From Picochlorum sp. 'celeri' (Eukaryota > Chlorophyta > Trebouxiophyceae), in assembly GCA_010909725.1 (NCBI GenBank), contig JAACMV010000007.1:1178001-1242000 (forward strand): DNA of 64,000 bases. The letters are read 5' to 3'. Below, one piece after another: positions 51,866 through 61,472 of this stretch. The translations under genes and the position numbers were made by a program. The notes below the pieces were generated by a model, which worked only from the letters and a program-made list of their open reading frames with translations, was not told the origin of the DNA and did not search any database. Each line of letters starts with the position of its first letter. Positions within the stretch are counted from its first letter, which is position 1.

Positions 51866-53896
51866 TCACGTTTTTACATTCTTACGAGAAGCAAATGCTT
51901 TTTTACTCACAGTTTTCGCCTTGCTATTGCGGTACTTGTGGGGGTCTTTGACGCTCAGAAAGCGCTTGTTTCTTTGCCCTGTGCCACCCTCCCAGAACCG
52001 AGTGTTTTTTCCTTCTGGCCTGGACGATGACGTTGTCAATCGCTTTTGACATGATATGCACCGGTTTCCCAAGCTCTGTTCCAGGCTGCAGAAGCCGCAG
52101 ACCATTCTGGTGGCCCATTTCATCTCATGTCCATCTGTAGCCTCTTCATGACATAAATCGCAAGGAAATCGCTTGCCACAACATGGAAATCGCAGCCATC
52201 GATGCGAATGGCGATAATGAGAGCATGTTCCAGTATCTGGGAGTGGTTGGCCGTGCGTTAGGTGTGCATCAGGCTTGCATAGCCCCGGTTCATGGGATGC
52301 CTTGCCCATGCGTCCACCCTGTTGCTTTTGGGGGGCTGGGACCACTTTCTGAAACGAGATGCGCTCGAAATGAAATGCATTTCGAGTGTGACAAAATCGA
52401 CACGATTTATCATTCCACCGTCCCTGGTAGAAGGACGATACAAGGCCAACACGACTGCAATGTTGGCATTGGCTTTCCAGTGCGCATGTGGGCAAGATGT
52501 CCAGAGGCGTGCACCCTTGGCAACAAAGCAGAGCAATCGTGTTGCACGACTCGTGTATAATTCGAGCATGCGCGGATATTGAGATTCGCGCGTGACAGTG
52601 ACCGCATTCCTGGTCCACGTCATTCCACTTTGCTGCAAAGGAGGCCAACTCCATAATGAATCTACTTTGACAACGGCTACAGAGTGCTTCAATCGCCATG
52701 CTATTTGGACTCATGGCGTCAATACCATCCATTTGAAGGTTCTCAAGGGTACACATATACTTGGGTGCGCTGTGCGAAATAGTGGAGGTCTCCTTTTCCT
52801 CCTTCTGCTGTTTGCACTCCCTCCACAGGTGCAATGCCTGCTCAAGGCTCTGATCCGCATAATTAGAACAATACTGAAATATATCCTTTAAACGAATATT
52901 TTTTCCCTCTACACTCTCGTATGCTTGTACCACGCATACTTTTTCAAAGACAGTCAGCAGATCTGTGTACGATGGCTCCATCATTGCCTCATCGGCAAAC
53001 CGCAGTCTGCACAGTATTGAACTCTTGGATGGGTAGTTCTTCCCGATAAAGAATGTCAGATTCAGCGATGTCTCTTCTACAGAACATGGTATTATATCTT
53101 TCCAGTCCTTGGATGTTGGACAGAATGCAAGCGACACTTTCTGTATTGATTGAAGAGACGATGAGGAGACATCTCTGCCAATTCCATGCTGAGAAAAAAA
53201 CTTGGCGATTTTCTTCTCCTCTTCCCTCTTGTGTATGCTATCATATGTATCTTTTCCTTGAGAAGACGCGAAAGAGCCTTTGATGGCCTTTTTCGAGAGA
53301 TACGCCACATCCTTTTCAAGACGCTGAAGCAGGTCCTGGCCTTGGCCTTCCTCCCTTGGAGACTGCCGGCAAACCGTCGGCAACTGCTCTACTTGGGCGT
53401 GAATACCCTTATCTACAAATGCAATTCTTCTAACAGAACTACCATCCTGATTTACTGATTCATACGGCTCCAAAACCTCATGAACAAGGTTGATGAGGGT
53501 TCCAAAACAAGAGTCCCTGACATGATGACACAGCTGCACGATGTCCGGGGATGCACTCCCACCACACTCAGTCTTTAGATACTTTAAGAGGTACTCTGAT
53601 ATCTTCTGTTTCAGTATAGAAGGCAAATGGTCATTCAAGACCGTTATGTCGTACGAAAAAGACGCTCCCTCTGCTTCGGAAATTTCAACCTGGAATGTGA
53701 GGGCGTCTAGGTCATATTGGCTATACTTCTCGGGTGTTTCAATGCTAATAGTCACATATATTGGAAATGGAGCTGTCGGACCCGCTTTTGTTCGACGTAA
53801 TCTGACGCCAGTGCCAAATTCTGATTTTAACGAAAGCACATTTTCTTGCAATTTGAACTTGTGCGAAGACGTATCATGAATTTCTCCCGTTTTCAT
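51866..53896 (-). CDS. Large CHY zinc-finger protein
   Basis: 676 residues. The C-terminal CHY finger spans about 558-620 (CSHYRHSHRWLRFPCCGKRF then CDLCHEEATDGHE, CGFC, CISC) and has the full set of Cys/His ligands. A second Cys-rich region about 430-530 holds CxxC pairs (CSRCQSRF, CGHCHAR, CQHCSR, CRFCHTR). The N-terminal half is a mixed alpha/beta region with coiled-coil stretches. The overall plan is seen in large CHY proteins of fungi and animals, of unknown function. Small CHY proteins include mitochondrial Hot13 and the ubiquitin ligase RCHY1, but no RING is present here. Confidence 0.85.
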   Translation of the reverse strand: MKTGEIHDTSSHKFKLQENVLSLKSEFGTGVRLRRTKAGPTAPFPIYVTISIETPEKYSQYDLDALTFQVEISEAEGASFSYDITVLNDHLPSILKQKISEYLLKYLKTECGGSASPDIVQLCHHVRDSCFGTLINLVHEVLEPYESVNQDGSSVRRIAFVDKGIHAQVEQLPTVCRQSPREEGQGQDLLQRLEKDVAYLSKKAIKGSFASSQGKDTYDSIHKREEEKKIAKFFSQHGIGRDVSSSSLQSIQKVSLAFCPTSKDWKDIIPCSVEETSLNLTFFIGKNYPSKSSILCRLRFADEAMMEPSYTDLLTVFEKVCVVQAYESVEGKNIRLKDIFQYCSNYADQSLEQALHLWRECKQQKEEKETSTISHSAPKYMCTLENLQMDGIDAMSPNSMAIEALCSRCQSRFIMELASFAAKWNDVDQECGHCHARISISAHARIIHESCNTIALLCCQGCTPLDILPTCALESQCQHCSRVGLVSSFYQGRWNDKSCRFCHTRNAFHFERISFQKVVPAPQKQQGGRMGKASHEPGLCKPDAHLTHGQPLPDTGTCSHYRHSHRWLRFPCCGKRFPCDLCHEEATDGHEMKWATRMVCGFCSLEQSLGNRCISCQKRLTTSSSRPEGKNTRFWEGGTGQRNKRFLSVKDPHKYRNSKAKTVSKKAFASRKNVKT

Positions 53897-54043
53897 AGAG
53901 TTTTATGGTAGTAGTAAAATTGCAACATTATTGTAAGAATGAAATGAACAAAGTTGAGCGCTGCTGTGAGCAATGAAAATCTAGTTTCGACAAGACACCC
54001 TATGCCATGCCATGGGATGATCTGGGTGTCAGGATCGGACGAA

Positions 54044-56146
54044 TCATCCACTCCGTGTCTTCATATCGTTTGCAAGTGTTTCTGATAGGGAACCATTCTT
54101 TTGGAAATGACGCATGTGCAGTATTGGAATGCAGCCTGCTTGAGCCATGGTTTTTCCCTGTATCAGTTCTGAATATGGTCTGGGTTTCCAAGGTGACAAC
54201 CCATCCTCCGAGTCGGTTCCGACTTTTTGGCACACATTCATCAGGGCGGATAAGCTATTCATTTTCATGTACGGACATGACGCACAGCCGCCCTCTTGTG
54301 AACACCCTTCTCCCCCAGCAGGTCCCGGCACGATTGGAATGCCACCTGGTAAGCTGGAAGACCCTTCTCCCAATACGGTGATGGCGTCCGGAGAGACAGG
54401 GAATATAATCTCTACTTCTACATCGCCCCTATCAGCATTCACCAGCATGGATTGTACTTTTCTGACAATGGATGTTACCATTCCTGTCTCTGTCCCCAAG
54501 ACTACTTGGATCCTTTCTGGGAATGGTCTCTCAAGGGCTTCTTCTAACTTTGCTGAAATAAAGTCCAGAATATTTTGAGTCGATCCCACGACACCCATGC
54601 CTCGTTTCCTTGCCTCCATAGCCAATGTGAACATCTCACCTGGCACTTCAAAATGTGCTGCAATATACGCATCCCTGTACACTTTCTCAGCAATCCTACA
54701 GACTTCCCCACCAAATAAATGGTGAACAATACATGTACCTTCCTGGAAATGATGGAGTCTTGGCAAAAGTGATGCAATGGTCTCTGGAGTGTGTTCTGGG
54801 TGCAATGCAGCCACTTCTTCAGGCGTTGCTGTGGCCAGCGATTCAAACAATTGAACCAAGTTGCGCCCCATATATGTATCAGGTCCATACCATACATGTG
54901 CATCGGGGACCTGAGCAAATGCCTGCAGCACTGTCTGGACGACATTTGACGACGTACAAGTAATTGTAGGGACAATAGCATCAGCAGTAGCCTTTGTCCT
55001 CAGGCTCGTATTAATGTACACCACGTGTACCGAATTAGGAACCTTGCTTGCTTCGTTCAAATATGACTCATATGCGACACTCTCAGCGGCCTCTGCGAGA
55101 GAGCATCCAATATCATCTGCTGCCATTCTATAGACTGCCACATCAGAATATCCAGCCTCGTCCAAAATAGCCCTCACATTCTCAGACATGAAATCAACTC
55201 CCAGCACAGCAACAGTTGTGCACCCAGCTTCAGCCATAGCAACTGCTCCATCTGCCATCACAAGTGAATCAGAAATCTTAATGTGAGGCCACTCGGCAGC
55301 AGCGGCACTGAGAACCCCTTGCACCTCAGGATCCATGTAAAAGTGAGCAACAATTCCAATCTTTTTCTCTTTTAATAAATTAACCAAGCTTGTAACTTGC
55401 TCTTTGTTTGGCTCCAGGAATTTCTGCTGCGATTCTGCAAATGCTCCCTGTGGAACAGTCCCATCGCGGGATACCACCAGAGAGGGAAAAGTAGGTGGAC
55501 TTCCAAGCAACACATTCGTTTGCTTCTTTGCAGATTCCAACATGTTTAAAAATCCGTTTGTTCTTGATCGAGTAAGAGTATCAACCCCCAAACCAAGAGA
55601 CAGTAAACTATCAGGACTCACTGCAAGCAGCTCCTCTGGACTCAGACCGGTCAACAGGTCAGTCAACAAAGCACACAGCCCACGCGTCACGAGGGCGTCT
55701 GAATCAGCATATACAACCGCTGCATTGTCTTGGAATACCACTCTCAGCCACACCTGAGAGGTGCAGCCCATAACTCTATTCTCAGGAACTCGTACATTCG
55801 TCACATCGTCAACAGCATGCTCCCTCCCGAGAGAAATCAGCGCTTTCATCTTATCTTCATCATTCTTTCCCACAAGAACAGTATCTCTAATACTCTGAAT
55901 TCGTGATTCGATAGAAGAGATCGAGGCCGCCCCAGTTTGAGCAGTTGAGGCTCGAAACTGCTTGCCATCCCGCCCAGGATCAGAAAATCGAGCATTCTGT
56001 GGCCCTGCGAAACATTGGCATGCCTTCCTATCATTAAGAAATTTCTGCTGATGAACACGCGAGTATCGGCGAATGCCTAATGATGCAGCAGCAGGCCTGG
56101 CAGGGACGGTGCAATCAATTGCACATGCGACTTGACCCACAACCAT
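54044..56146 (-). CDS. NADA: Plastid quinolinate synthase with SufE domain
   Basis: 700 residues. After a presequence of about 75 residues comes a SufE-like domain (about 80-215) with the active cysteine in RVMGCTSQVW (C128), then NadA (about 245-660) with HFYMDPEVQGVLS, CTTVAVLGVDFMSENV, TCTSSNVVQ and FEVPGEMF. Cluster-type cysteines end in GGCASCPYMKMN. It condenses iminoaspartate with dihydroxyacetone phosphate to quinolinate for NAD synthesis using a 4Fe-4S cluster. The SufE-NadA fusion is the plant plastid type. Land-plant proteins have a similar length of about 720. Intronless. Confidence 0.96.
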   Translation of the reverse strand: MVVGQVACAIDCTVPARPAAASLGIRRYSRVHQQKFLNDRKACQCFAGPQNARFSDPGRDGKQFRASTAQTGAASISSIESRIQSIRDTVLVGKNDEDKMKALISLGREHAVDDVTNVRVPENRVMGCTSQVWLRVVFQDNAAVVYADSDALVTRGLCALLTDLLTGLSPEELLAVSPDSLLSLGLGVDTLTRSRTNGFLNMLESAKKQTNVLLGSPPTFPSLVVSRDGTVPQGAFAESQQKFLEPNKEQVTSLVNLLKEKKIGIVAHFYMDPEVQGVLSAAAAEWPHIKISDSLVMADGAVAMAEAGCTTVAVLGVDFMSENVRAILDEAGYSDVAVYRMAADDIGCSLAEAAESVAYESYLNEASKVPNSVHVVYINTSLRTKATADAIVPTITCTSSNVVQTVLQAFAQVPDAHVWYGPDTYMGRNLVQLFESLATATPEEVAALHPEHTPETIASLLPRLHHFQEGTCIVHHLFGGEVCRIAEKVYRDAYIAAHFEVPGEMFTLAMEARKRGMGVVGSTQNILDFISAKLEEALERPFPERIQVVLGTETGMVTSIVRKVQSMLVNADRGDVEVEIIFPVSPDAITVLGEGSSSLPGGIPIVPGPAGGEGCSQEGGCASCPYMKMNSLSALMNVCQKVGTDSEDGLSPWKPRPYSELIQGKTMAQAGCIPILHMRHFQKNGSLSETLANDMKTRSG

Positions 56147-56328
56147 GTTTTTCCCTATCTATCAACAAATATATCTAAAAAGAAACCAATTTAGTTAAAT
56201 TTAACCACGTCTTAATGCCTGACATGTGCTATCTAGAGACTTCTTGTGGTCTGAACTGTATATTTAGTGTCTTCCTATCAACTAGACCCAACGACCGGAC
56301 ATCTACTCCGCAGACACACGTTTCTGGC

Positions 56329-56338
56329 AAAAACGGAG
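56329..56338 (+). repeat. Candidate target-site duplication, left
   Basis: AAAAACGGAG, repeated exactly and in the same orientation at 61463-61472. It would flank a 5124-bp insertion carrying the transposase and companion ORF. A ten-base match over regions of this size can arise by chance. Confidence 0.35.
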
Positions 56339-56587
56339 GCCCCTGATGTAATAAAAACATAGAAAAAAGGGAGTGATAGTATGTAGTGTGTATATACTTG
56401 TTGCACATGATATTGCAACAGTGTATGTTTGAATACATTTTAAATCGTTTGGCTGACAATGCCAGGAGAGTTTGAATAGTGTTCAAACGCACGTGCGATT
56501 GTCCTTGTTTCTCAAGCATATTGCGCTTTTGTGTGCAAGTCGCGCAATACTGCCGCTTTAAATATATATAGTATCAAAGTTGGAGGG

Positions 56588-56597
56588 ATTTTGAGCC
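56588..56597 (+). repeat. Subterminal inverted repeat, left
   Basis: ATTTTGAGCC, preceded by GGAGGG, 28 nt before the companion ORF start. The reverse complement GGCTCAAAAT, with CTCC following, is at 61164-61173. A shared transposase or promoter site is possible. Confidence 0.5.
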
Positions 56598-56624
56598 ACA
56601 AAGAGGCGAAAAACAAGGGATTTC

Positions 56625-57893
56625 ATGCCAACTTTTGCCCCGAATGCGAGTGCGGACGATGTGCCTGCGCGTGAGATCGGCGGCACCGATCGCGCGTATT
56701 CGGATCATACCCAAGAAATCGATGTAGATATAGTGAATAATGATACATGTCGCGCAAACAAGGCGGCACCGCCGAGAAAATTTTTCAAACCTCGGGAAGA
56801 GGAGCCTCCCAGGAAGTACCCAAGACTGGAAAATGGCCACATTTTGGCCAAAAATAGCCTTCCTGAAGGGTTTCCGGAACTCATCACTGCCCTGTATAGT
56901 GACGTCAAGGTGTGGTATGAGAAGAGCAGAAAGATGGAGGGAATGCACGAAGAAGAGAGGTCAAGGTGTGCCTCCCTGCAGGCTCAAGTAGCACAGCTAG
57001 AGGGTGAGTTGTCCAGGAACAGGGCCCATGCCCAAAAGGTGGTCGAGCTGGCTTCGCCCTTGGTCATCACATCGCAACATGCAATCGATGCATGGCAAGA
57101 GAAGACCCGGTACCTGCAACAGTGCATCCTTGGGCTTGGATCCTTTGTTGCAGAGGAGGCAGAAGCGGTTGACCACACCCCTGCAGTTGGAGTGGATGAG
57201 CCAGCCATGGACGAAGCATCGGGGGGCTTGCACGACCACATTGAGATATGCAGTTTCTACGGGACGACAGTAGTGGGGACAGAGCAAGCTCATGCTGTCA
57301 GCACGAAAGGGTTAGAGTTCATGTTGCAGCAACGTGATGGGGACAGGGCCACAGTGGACCAAACCATCCATCTCTTCAACATCAAGGTGGGCGAACACGC
57401 AGTGATGGACAAATATGGACGTCGAATCTCGAATGGATTCTGTGTACTGCAATACGACCTGCAAAGGTGTCTGAGGAAAGCGTTTGGTGACCCTGCTGTG
57501 AAGAATTTTGGGAACCATACACAGAAGACAAACAAGTTTGTGTTGCCAAAGGCAGTACTGGTATCAAAACTCACAGATGTGGCCGTCGATGAACTTACAT
57601 CAAAAAAAATAATCATGAGGAATAAGCCGAACCAGGAATTCTGTTTCATTCCGTATGCAGATGTTGAGCATGTCCTTACCAAGTTTGCCCAGCACAACTG
57701 CAGGCAGCAGCAGACCACAGCAAGGCTCCTCCTCCTGCAGTCGATGCTTGACAAGTTCTATCGACGCTATTGCTGTGGTGAGGAGGTTGTTGAAGGCCAG
57801 GGCGAGGCCGTGTCAGGGGATGGAGGCCAAGAGTGGTCTGTTGAGAGAACTGATGCTGTGTCCTGCCTGCCAGAACCTTCACATGGCACCTGA
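56625..57893 (+). CDS. Companion ORF of the KDZ transposon, unknown function
   Basis: 422 residues, intact, starting at the ATG 28 nt after the inner inverted repeat. The first 75 residues are disordered with a basic patch (PPRKFFKPREEEPPRKYPR). A short coiled coil follows (about 90-145; EEERSRCASLQAQVAQLEGE). The C-terminal 200 residues seem folded and contain DYDLQRCLRKAFGD-like and NKFVLPKAVLVSKL segments plus CRQQQTT. I recognise no known domain: no TET/JBP HxD motif, no helicase and no peptidase. The stop overlaps the end of the opposing transposase by 15 nt. As a second gene of the element it may assist the transposase or recognise DNA; this is inferred from position alone. Confidence 0.75.
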   Translation: MPTFAPNASADDVPAREIGGTDRAYSDHTQEIDVDIVNNDTCRANKAAPPRKFFKPREEEPPRKYPRLENGHILAKNSLPEGFPELITALYSDVKVWYEKSRKMEGMHEEERSRCASLQAQVAQLEGELSRNRAHAQKVVELASPLVITSQHAIDAWQEKTRYLQQCILGLGSFVAEEAEAVDHTPAVGVDEPAMDEASGGLHDHIEICSFYGTTVVGTEQAHAVSTKGLEFMLQQRDGDRATVDQTIHLFNIKVGEHAVMDKYGRRISNGFCVLQYDLQRCLRKAFGDPAVKNFGNHTQKTNKFVLPKAVLVSKLTDVAVDELTSKKIIMRNKPNQEFCFIPYADVEHVLTKFAQHNCRQQQTTARLLLLQSMLDKFYRRYCCGEEVVEGQGEAVSGDGGQEWSVERTDAVSCLPEPSHGT

Positions 57894-60800
57894 GGACGGC
57901 CAACCGTTCCTCCTCTGCTTTCGTTTCTGCTCGATATTCATTCTTTTTAGCTTGTGGTAATTCCAATGACACATGAATGACTTCAGGAGCGTCATGAACG
58001 ATTTCTGTGACATTCTGCTCATCATGGCCTTCAGGTTCTTCAAGGATGAGTTGTTCTGCTCTGCAACTTGCGTGTTTAACGCCTGTAACCACTTGTCTTC
58101 GTACCCTTTAATCATATATCCAAGACTGCATGCTTTGTGGTTCCTCCAATGGAAGCCATCCACGAAGAATTTGGTGTGCATGAAGAACAATGGTGCCCTG
58201 CTCAAGCAATAGTCCTGCAAGTTGCATGCATTGTCGTAAATGACGTATTCCGGGGCTTTTCTGAGATACTGTGTCATGAATGCAAATGGTTCTTTCCTCC
58301 CTTCTGCTTCTTTGATGATGAAGGATGCATACACAAAACCATGCTCACACAGGATGGTGAACACCCCTCCTGTCCTGTCTCCAGGCTTGCAGAACGCGTG
58401 CTCACACGCATCTTTCCTCCCGTCAACGCTCTCTTCCTCTTTCATCGAGTCTGCCTGATATTGGGGCTTGGATCGGACGCGCTGCAGGCCCGTCAGGATG
58501 CCAGAATGTAGGTATGACCCATCCAGAATTGATGGTCCCTGAGGTGGGACACCACTCCCAAGCTCGCTTTCCAGCGTGTATCTATCATGGAAAGCATTTG
58601 TACTCTCGATTCGGGTCACTAATTCATTCAGAAGATTGCCCCATTCCGCCGGAATGTGTACGCAAGAGTCCCCAGGCCGCTTGATGGTCAACAGCAGTTT
58701 GAACAGGGGTGGGGCCTCCTTGCTCAGCTGCGACAGCACACCACTCGGGACCGTGCGGCTCTCCAAACATTCTTTGAGTAGAATACAACATCTCAACGTG
58801 ATGTAGGATACAGCGGGGGACTCGGAGGCGAGGCAAAAGATGAAGTCTGCCAGGCTGGTAAGCCTCTCTGAGGAGTCCCAGGCTTTGGCTTTAGCAAACG
58901 CCCATTGCACGAAGGAATCCACATTCCAAAGGGTTCCAAGTTGTCTTAAATGTCGTCCTTTATCCCTCCAAAATTCCTCCAGACCCGCAGCGTCGCGAGC
59001 CTTCCTGATCCGCTTCTGGAACTGCAGCAACAGCCTAGCAAGGGAAAGCCTAGCTTTCCTTGTTCTTCTGGCCTTGTCTACATTGAGGAACGACCTATCC
59101 CTTTTGCCCCGAAGCTTTGGAACACTCTTGCCGTTCTCATCGGTGGCCGTGATGCTGTCGGCGAAGCAAGCTCTGGATCTGATGCTCATGCTTGTCCCAT
59201 CCATGATCAGCACCTTTGGGGAGTCTTTGCAGCAAGGGCACATCATCTGGTTCTCTAGCTCCACCAGTTTATCCCCATCGTCGTATTTCATTGCCCACGA
59301 TGTGCATTTACCGAACTGGATTGCAGCATTACGAAAGAGCGTGGCATCCATAAAGGGCTTTTCCAGTGGGGCCCCAGGTACCCCATCCTCACCAAACAAC
59401 TGCTTCCCACTGTATCTGCTGCATAAATCCGCGCACTGGCTTTCCAAAGACTGACCACCCTTTAGAACAGATGCATTATAGGCATCTTGCATCATTTGAA
59501 GCTCTATAATCATCGTGTTCGAAGCTCTCCACAGGCCATCCTGAACCCCCATGTATGGCACTTCACACTCTGCCCTTCTGTTGGGGCATACCCACTTGTA
59601 TACGGATCTCTTGTGCACTGCATCATATCGCGTGGGATTCAGGAATACTAAGGCGTCTTGGCAGTCCAGTACGAGCCCGCTGGCGTCCTCATAGTCCTGC
59701 TGGCAGCAGCATTGCCTAGATGGCTTTGGAGGCTTCAGTTCTGCAAGCCCTTCAAAGTATCGTTCGCCGCTAGGATGCTCCCAGGCGCTCAAACCTGCGT
59801 GATATATCCTCTGAATACTTTCAAGCACACTGCCATGCATCGGCATATCTATTCGTGCCTCTTCTGGGTGGTTCTCCACATACCACTCTACTGAGCCAGG
59901 CCTGCTGTCTATCACATACACCTCCTGACTGCCATTGCCTCGTGCATTCTGCGCCACGGCACCTTCTTGATTCATAGAACATATTTTCTGAACATGACGA
60001 CAGCTGCGATTGTCTCGAGAACACAAGGAGCACCGCCAACCAGCCTGGTCCACTTTGAGAAAGCCCCCATCATAGTAGTATGCCACAAAGGTCCCATCCC
60101 TCCTAGTTACCTGTACCACGTCATGCGCCGCCCCAAATGTGCCAGACTTTAAGGTATCATAGTGCTTTTCCAAGTACTGAACGTGCACACAGTCGCCCTC
60201 CTCGTCGTAGCCAGAAGTGTAAGTATCACAGTTGCATTCAAATTTTCTCTCTTTGGCATCTGGGCAGTCAACCCTCACTAACATCATATGATTCAGAGAT
60301 TCGCCCACATGCCCGTGTTTCCTCGAGTCTATACACGCCCATGATAAGGATTCTCGATGCCCCATGTGCTCCTGTCTGCAGAGTGGCTGCACAGGTGGGT
60401 ATTTGACCTGTCTCAGCATGTCCTCATACCACTCTAGAGAACCAGGCCTTAAGAGCGGCTCTCCATCCCAGGTCTTCGTTCTTTTCCTGGAATAGTTCGT
60501 CATCATCCTACTTTCGGACAATTTCCGCCGTTTCATGCCCTTGGGCTGCTGCGCAAGTGCAATATCCAAAGGAGGAAACCTCTTGCCCATGTTGTGAAAA
60601 TGAAACACCTCATCTAGGACTGATAATTCGCGCAGATCGGCGGCATTCTTCAGCAACACCCCCTTATATCCAGATATAGAAATGTACACGGGAAGATTCG
60701 TCAAGGATTGCACCTTCTCGAATGCATTTTGAATGCATCTGGTCTTGTTGTGCCAGCCTTGCTGGACAACACGACTGTTGGGATTACTCCCCTGAAACAG

Positions 60801-61034
60801 GCATATCTCCACAGGAATCCTGGGCAAGGCTATGTCCTTAATACCTTTGGACTTTTGAAGCAAATTCATGAAGGTTTGGTGCACAGATGCCCAGATTTCG
60901 GGGGCATCTGAGTAGCCAATGTTGCCTGTTCTGGAGACATAGATGCTCCTCTGAGGCCCCAACCACGCCACCAAAGCGCAGGTTGCCCCATAGTCGCACA
61001 CCATATCACGCATATGGTCTGATATTTTCATCAT
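57879..61034 (-). CDS. KDZ / HMGXB3-like transposase with SWIM zinc fingers
   Basis: 1051 residues, without a stop or frameshift. Two SWIM-like zinc fingers are present: C268-x-C270..C282-x-H284 and C335..C338..C345-x-H347. More cysteine clusters follow (QCCCQQ 442-446, CPCC 599-602). The RNase-H-like core has D612 (VLIMDGTS), D934 (VIYDNACNLQDYC) and E992 (AEQNNS), with GFHWRNHKAC between the second and third. This set, including the YDNAC phrase, matches KDZ transposases and the vertebrate HMGXB3-related proteins derived from them. It should cut and paste its own element. The C-terminus is basic (KRKQRRNG). Convergent with the companion ORF. Confidence 0.85.
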   Translation of the reverse strand: MMKISDHMRDMVCDYGATCALVAWLGPQRSIYVSRTGNIGYSDAPEIWASVHQTFMNLLQKSKGIKDIALPRIPVEICLFQGSNPNSRVVQQGWHNKTRCIQNAFEKVQSLTNLPVYISISGYKGVLLKNAADLRELSVLDEVFHFHNMGKRFPPLDIALAQQPKGMKRRKLSESRMMTNYSRKRTKTWDGEPLLRPGSLEWYEDMLRQVKYPPVQPLCRQEHMGHRESLSWACIDSRKHGHVGESLNHMMLVRVDCPDAKERKFECNCDTYTSGYDEEGDCVHVQYLEKHYDTLKSGTFGAAHDVVQVTRRDGTFVAYYYDGGFLKVDQAGWRCSLCSRDNRSCRHVQKICSMNQEGAVAQNARGNGSQEVYVIDSRPGSVEWYVENHPEEARIDMPMHGSVLESIQRIYHAGLSAWEHPSGERYFEGLAELKPPKPSRQCCCQQDYEDASGLVLDCQDALVFLNPTRYDAVHKRSVYKWVCPNRRAECEVPYMGVQDGLWRASNTMIIELQMMQDAYNASVLKGGQSLESQCADLCSRYSGKQLFGEDGVPGAPLEKPFMDATLFRNAAIQFGKCTSWAMKYDDGDKLVELENQMMCPCCKDSPKVLIMDGTSMSIRSRACFADSITATDENGKSVPKLRGKRDRSFLNVDKARRTRKARLSLARLLLQFQKRIRKARDAAGLEEFWRDKGRHLRQLGTLWNVDSFVQWAFAKAKAWDSSERLTSLADFIFCLASESPAVSYITLRCCILLKECLESRTVPSGVLSQLSKEAPPLFKLLLTIKRPGDSCVHIPAEWGNLLNELVTRIESTNAFHDRYTLESELGSGVPPQGPSILDGSYLHSGILTGLQRVRSKPQYQADSMKEEESVDGRKDACEHAFCKPGDRTGGVFTILCEHGFVYASFIIKEAEGRKEPFAFMTQYLRKAPEYVIYDNACNLQDYCLSRAPLFFMHTKFFVDGFHWRNHKACSLGYMIKGYEDKWLQALNTQVAEQNNSSLKNLKAMMSRMSQKSFMTLLKSFMCHWNYHKLKRMNIEQKRKQRRNGWPSSGAM

Positions 61035-61163
61035 GTACCCATGGATGGCCTCGGCCTCACTGCAGAATGGGTAGAAAGGCTAGGTAAAACTGGTTCAAAA
61101 CACCAGGTTTGAGAATTGGGGCACTCGTTCCGCCTGATGCCGCCATCTCACCGACCATATAGC

Positions 61164-61173
61164 GGCTCAAAAT
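61164..61173 (-). repeat. Subterminal inverted repeat, right
   Basis: GGCTCAAAAT, the exact reverse complement of the motif at 56588-56597, about 130 nt upstream of the transposase start codon. Confidence 0.5.
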
Positions 61174-61462
61174 ACTCCATAAGAGTTTTAAGTTCGATAC
61201 CAACGGGCGAAACGCCCCGAAACGCACCTCTCGCACTGTCTCAGACGTCTTTTGAACAGGGCATCTTTCTGACAAGGTCCCCGCACACCCCCATGTCGGG
61301 TGGACACAACCATTATGGCCTCCAAAACCTTCAATTACATCATTATAAATAATATGAATGCCCCCAGTGGGGTTGCGGTGAGCATATTTTTTCAGGGGAC
61401 TTGGGATGATTTACAACGGGAAGGGGCTCACTGCGACCGGCAGTTATGACATCCGGCCTGTG

Positions 61463-61472
61463 AAAAACGGAG
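61463..61472 (+). repeat. Candidate target-site duplication, right
   Basis: Second copy of AAAAACGGAG. See the left copy at 56329. Confidence 0.35.

Larger units (their letters stand above)
56147..56624. other. NadA promoter and left flank of the putative transposon
   Basis: 478 nt between divergent starts. The first 180 nt or so are probably the quinolinate synthase promoter. The proposed transposon starts near 56339, right after a 10-bp sequence repeated at 61463. No independent gene is seen. Confidence 0.4.
56339..61462. mobile_element. Putative KDZ-superfamily DNA transposon, apparently intact
   Basis: The core is the convergent pair of ORFs at 56625-57893 (+) and 57879-61034 (-), both uninterrupted. 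Borders are proposed from the flanking repeat AAAAACGGAG and from a weak terminal inverted repeat: the left end has GGCCCCTGATGTAATAA and the right end, reverse-complemented, GGCCGGATGTCATAA. An inner inverted pair, ATTTTGAGCC, occurs at 56588 and 61164. The transposase has the DDE triad and zinc fingers of KDZ (Kyakuja-Dileera-Zisupton) elements, a group known from fungi, animals and green algae. The region looks richer in G and C than its neighbours. The gene pair is solid; the exact borders are not. Confidence 0.6.

Noticed and set aside
56625..57893. TET/JBP dioxygenase as the KDZ companion gene
   Set aside because: No HxD..H iron motif or 2-oxoglutarate arginine in the translation.
61090..61110. 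tRNA T-arm-like hairpin CTGGTTCAAAACACCAG
   Set aside because: No acceptor, D or anticodon arms around it. No tRNA or rRNA was found by eye in the window.
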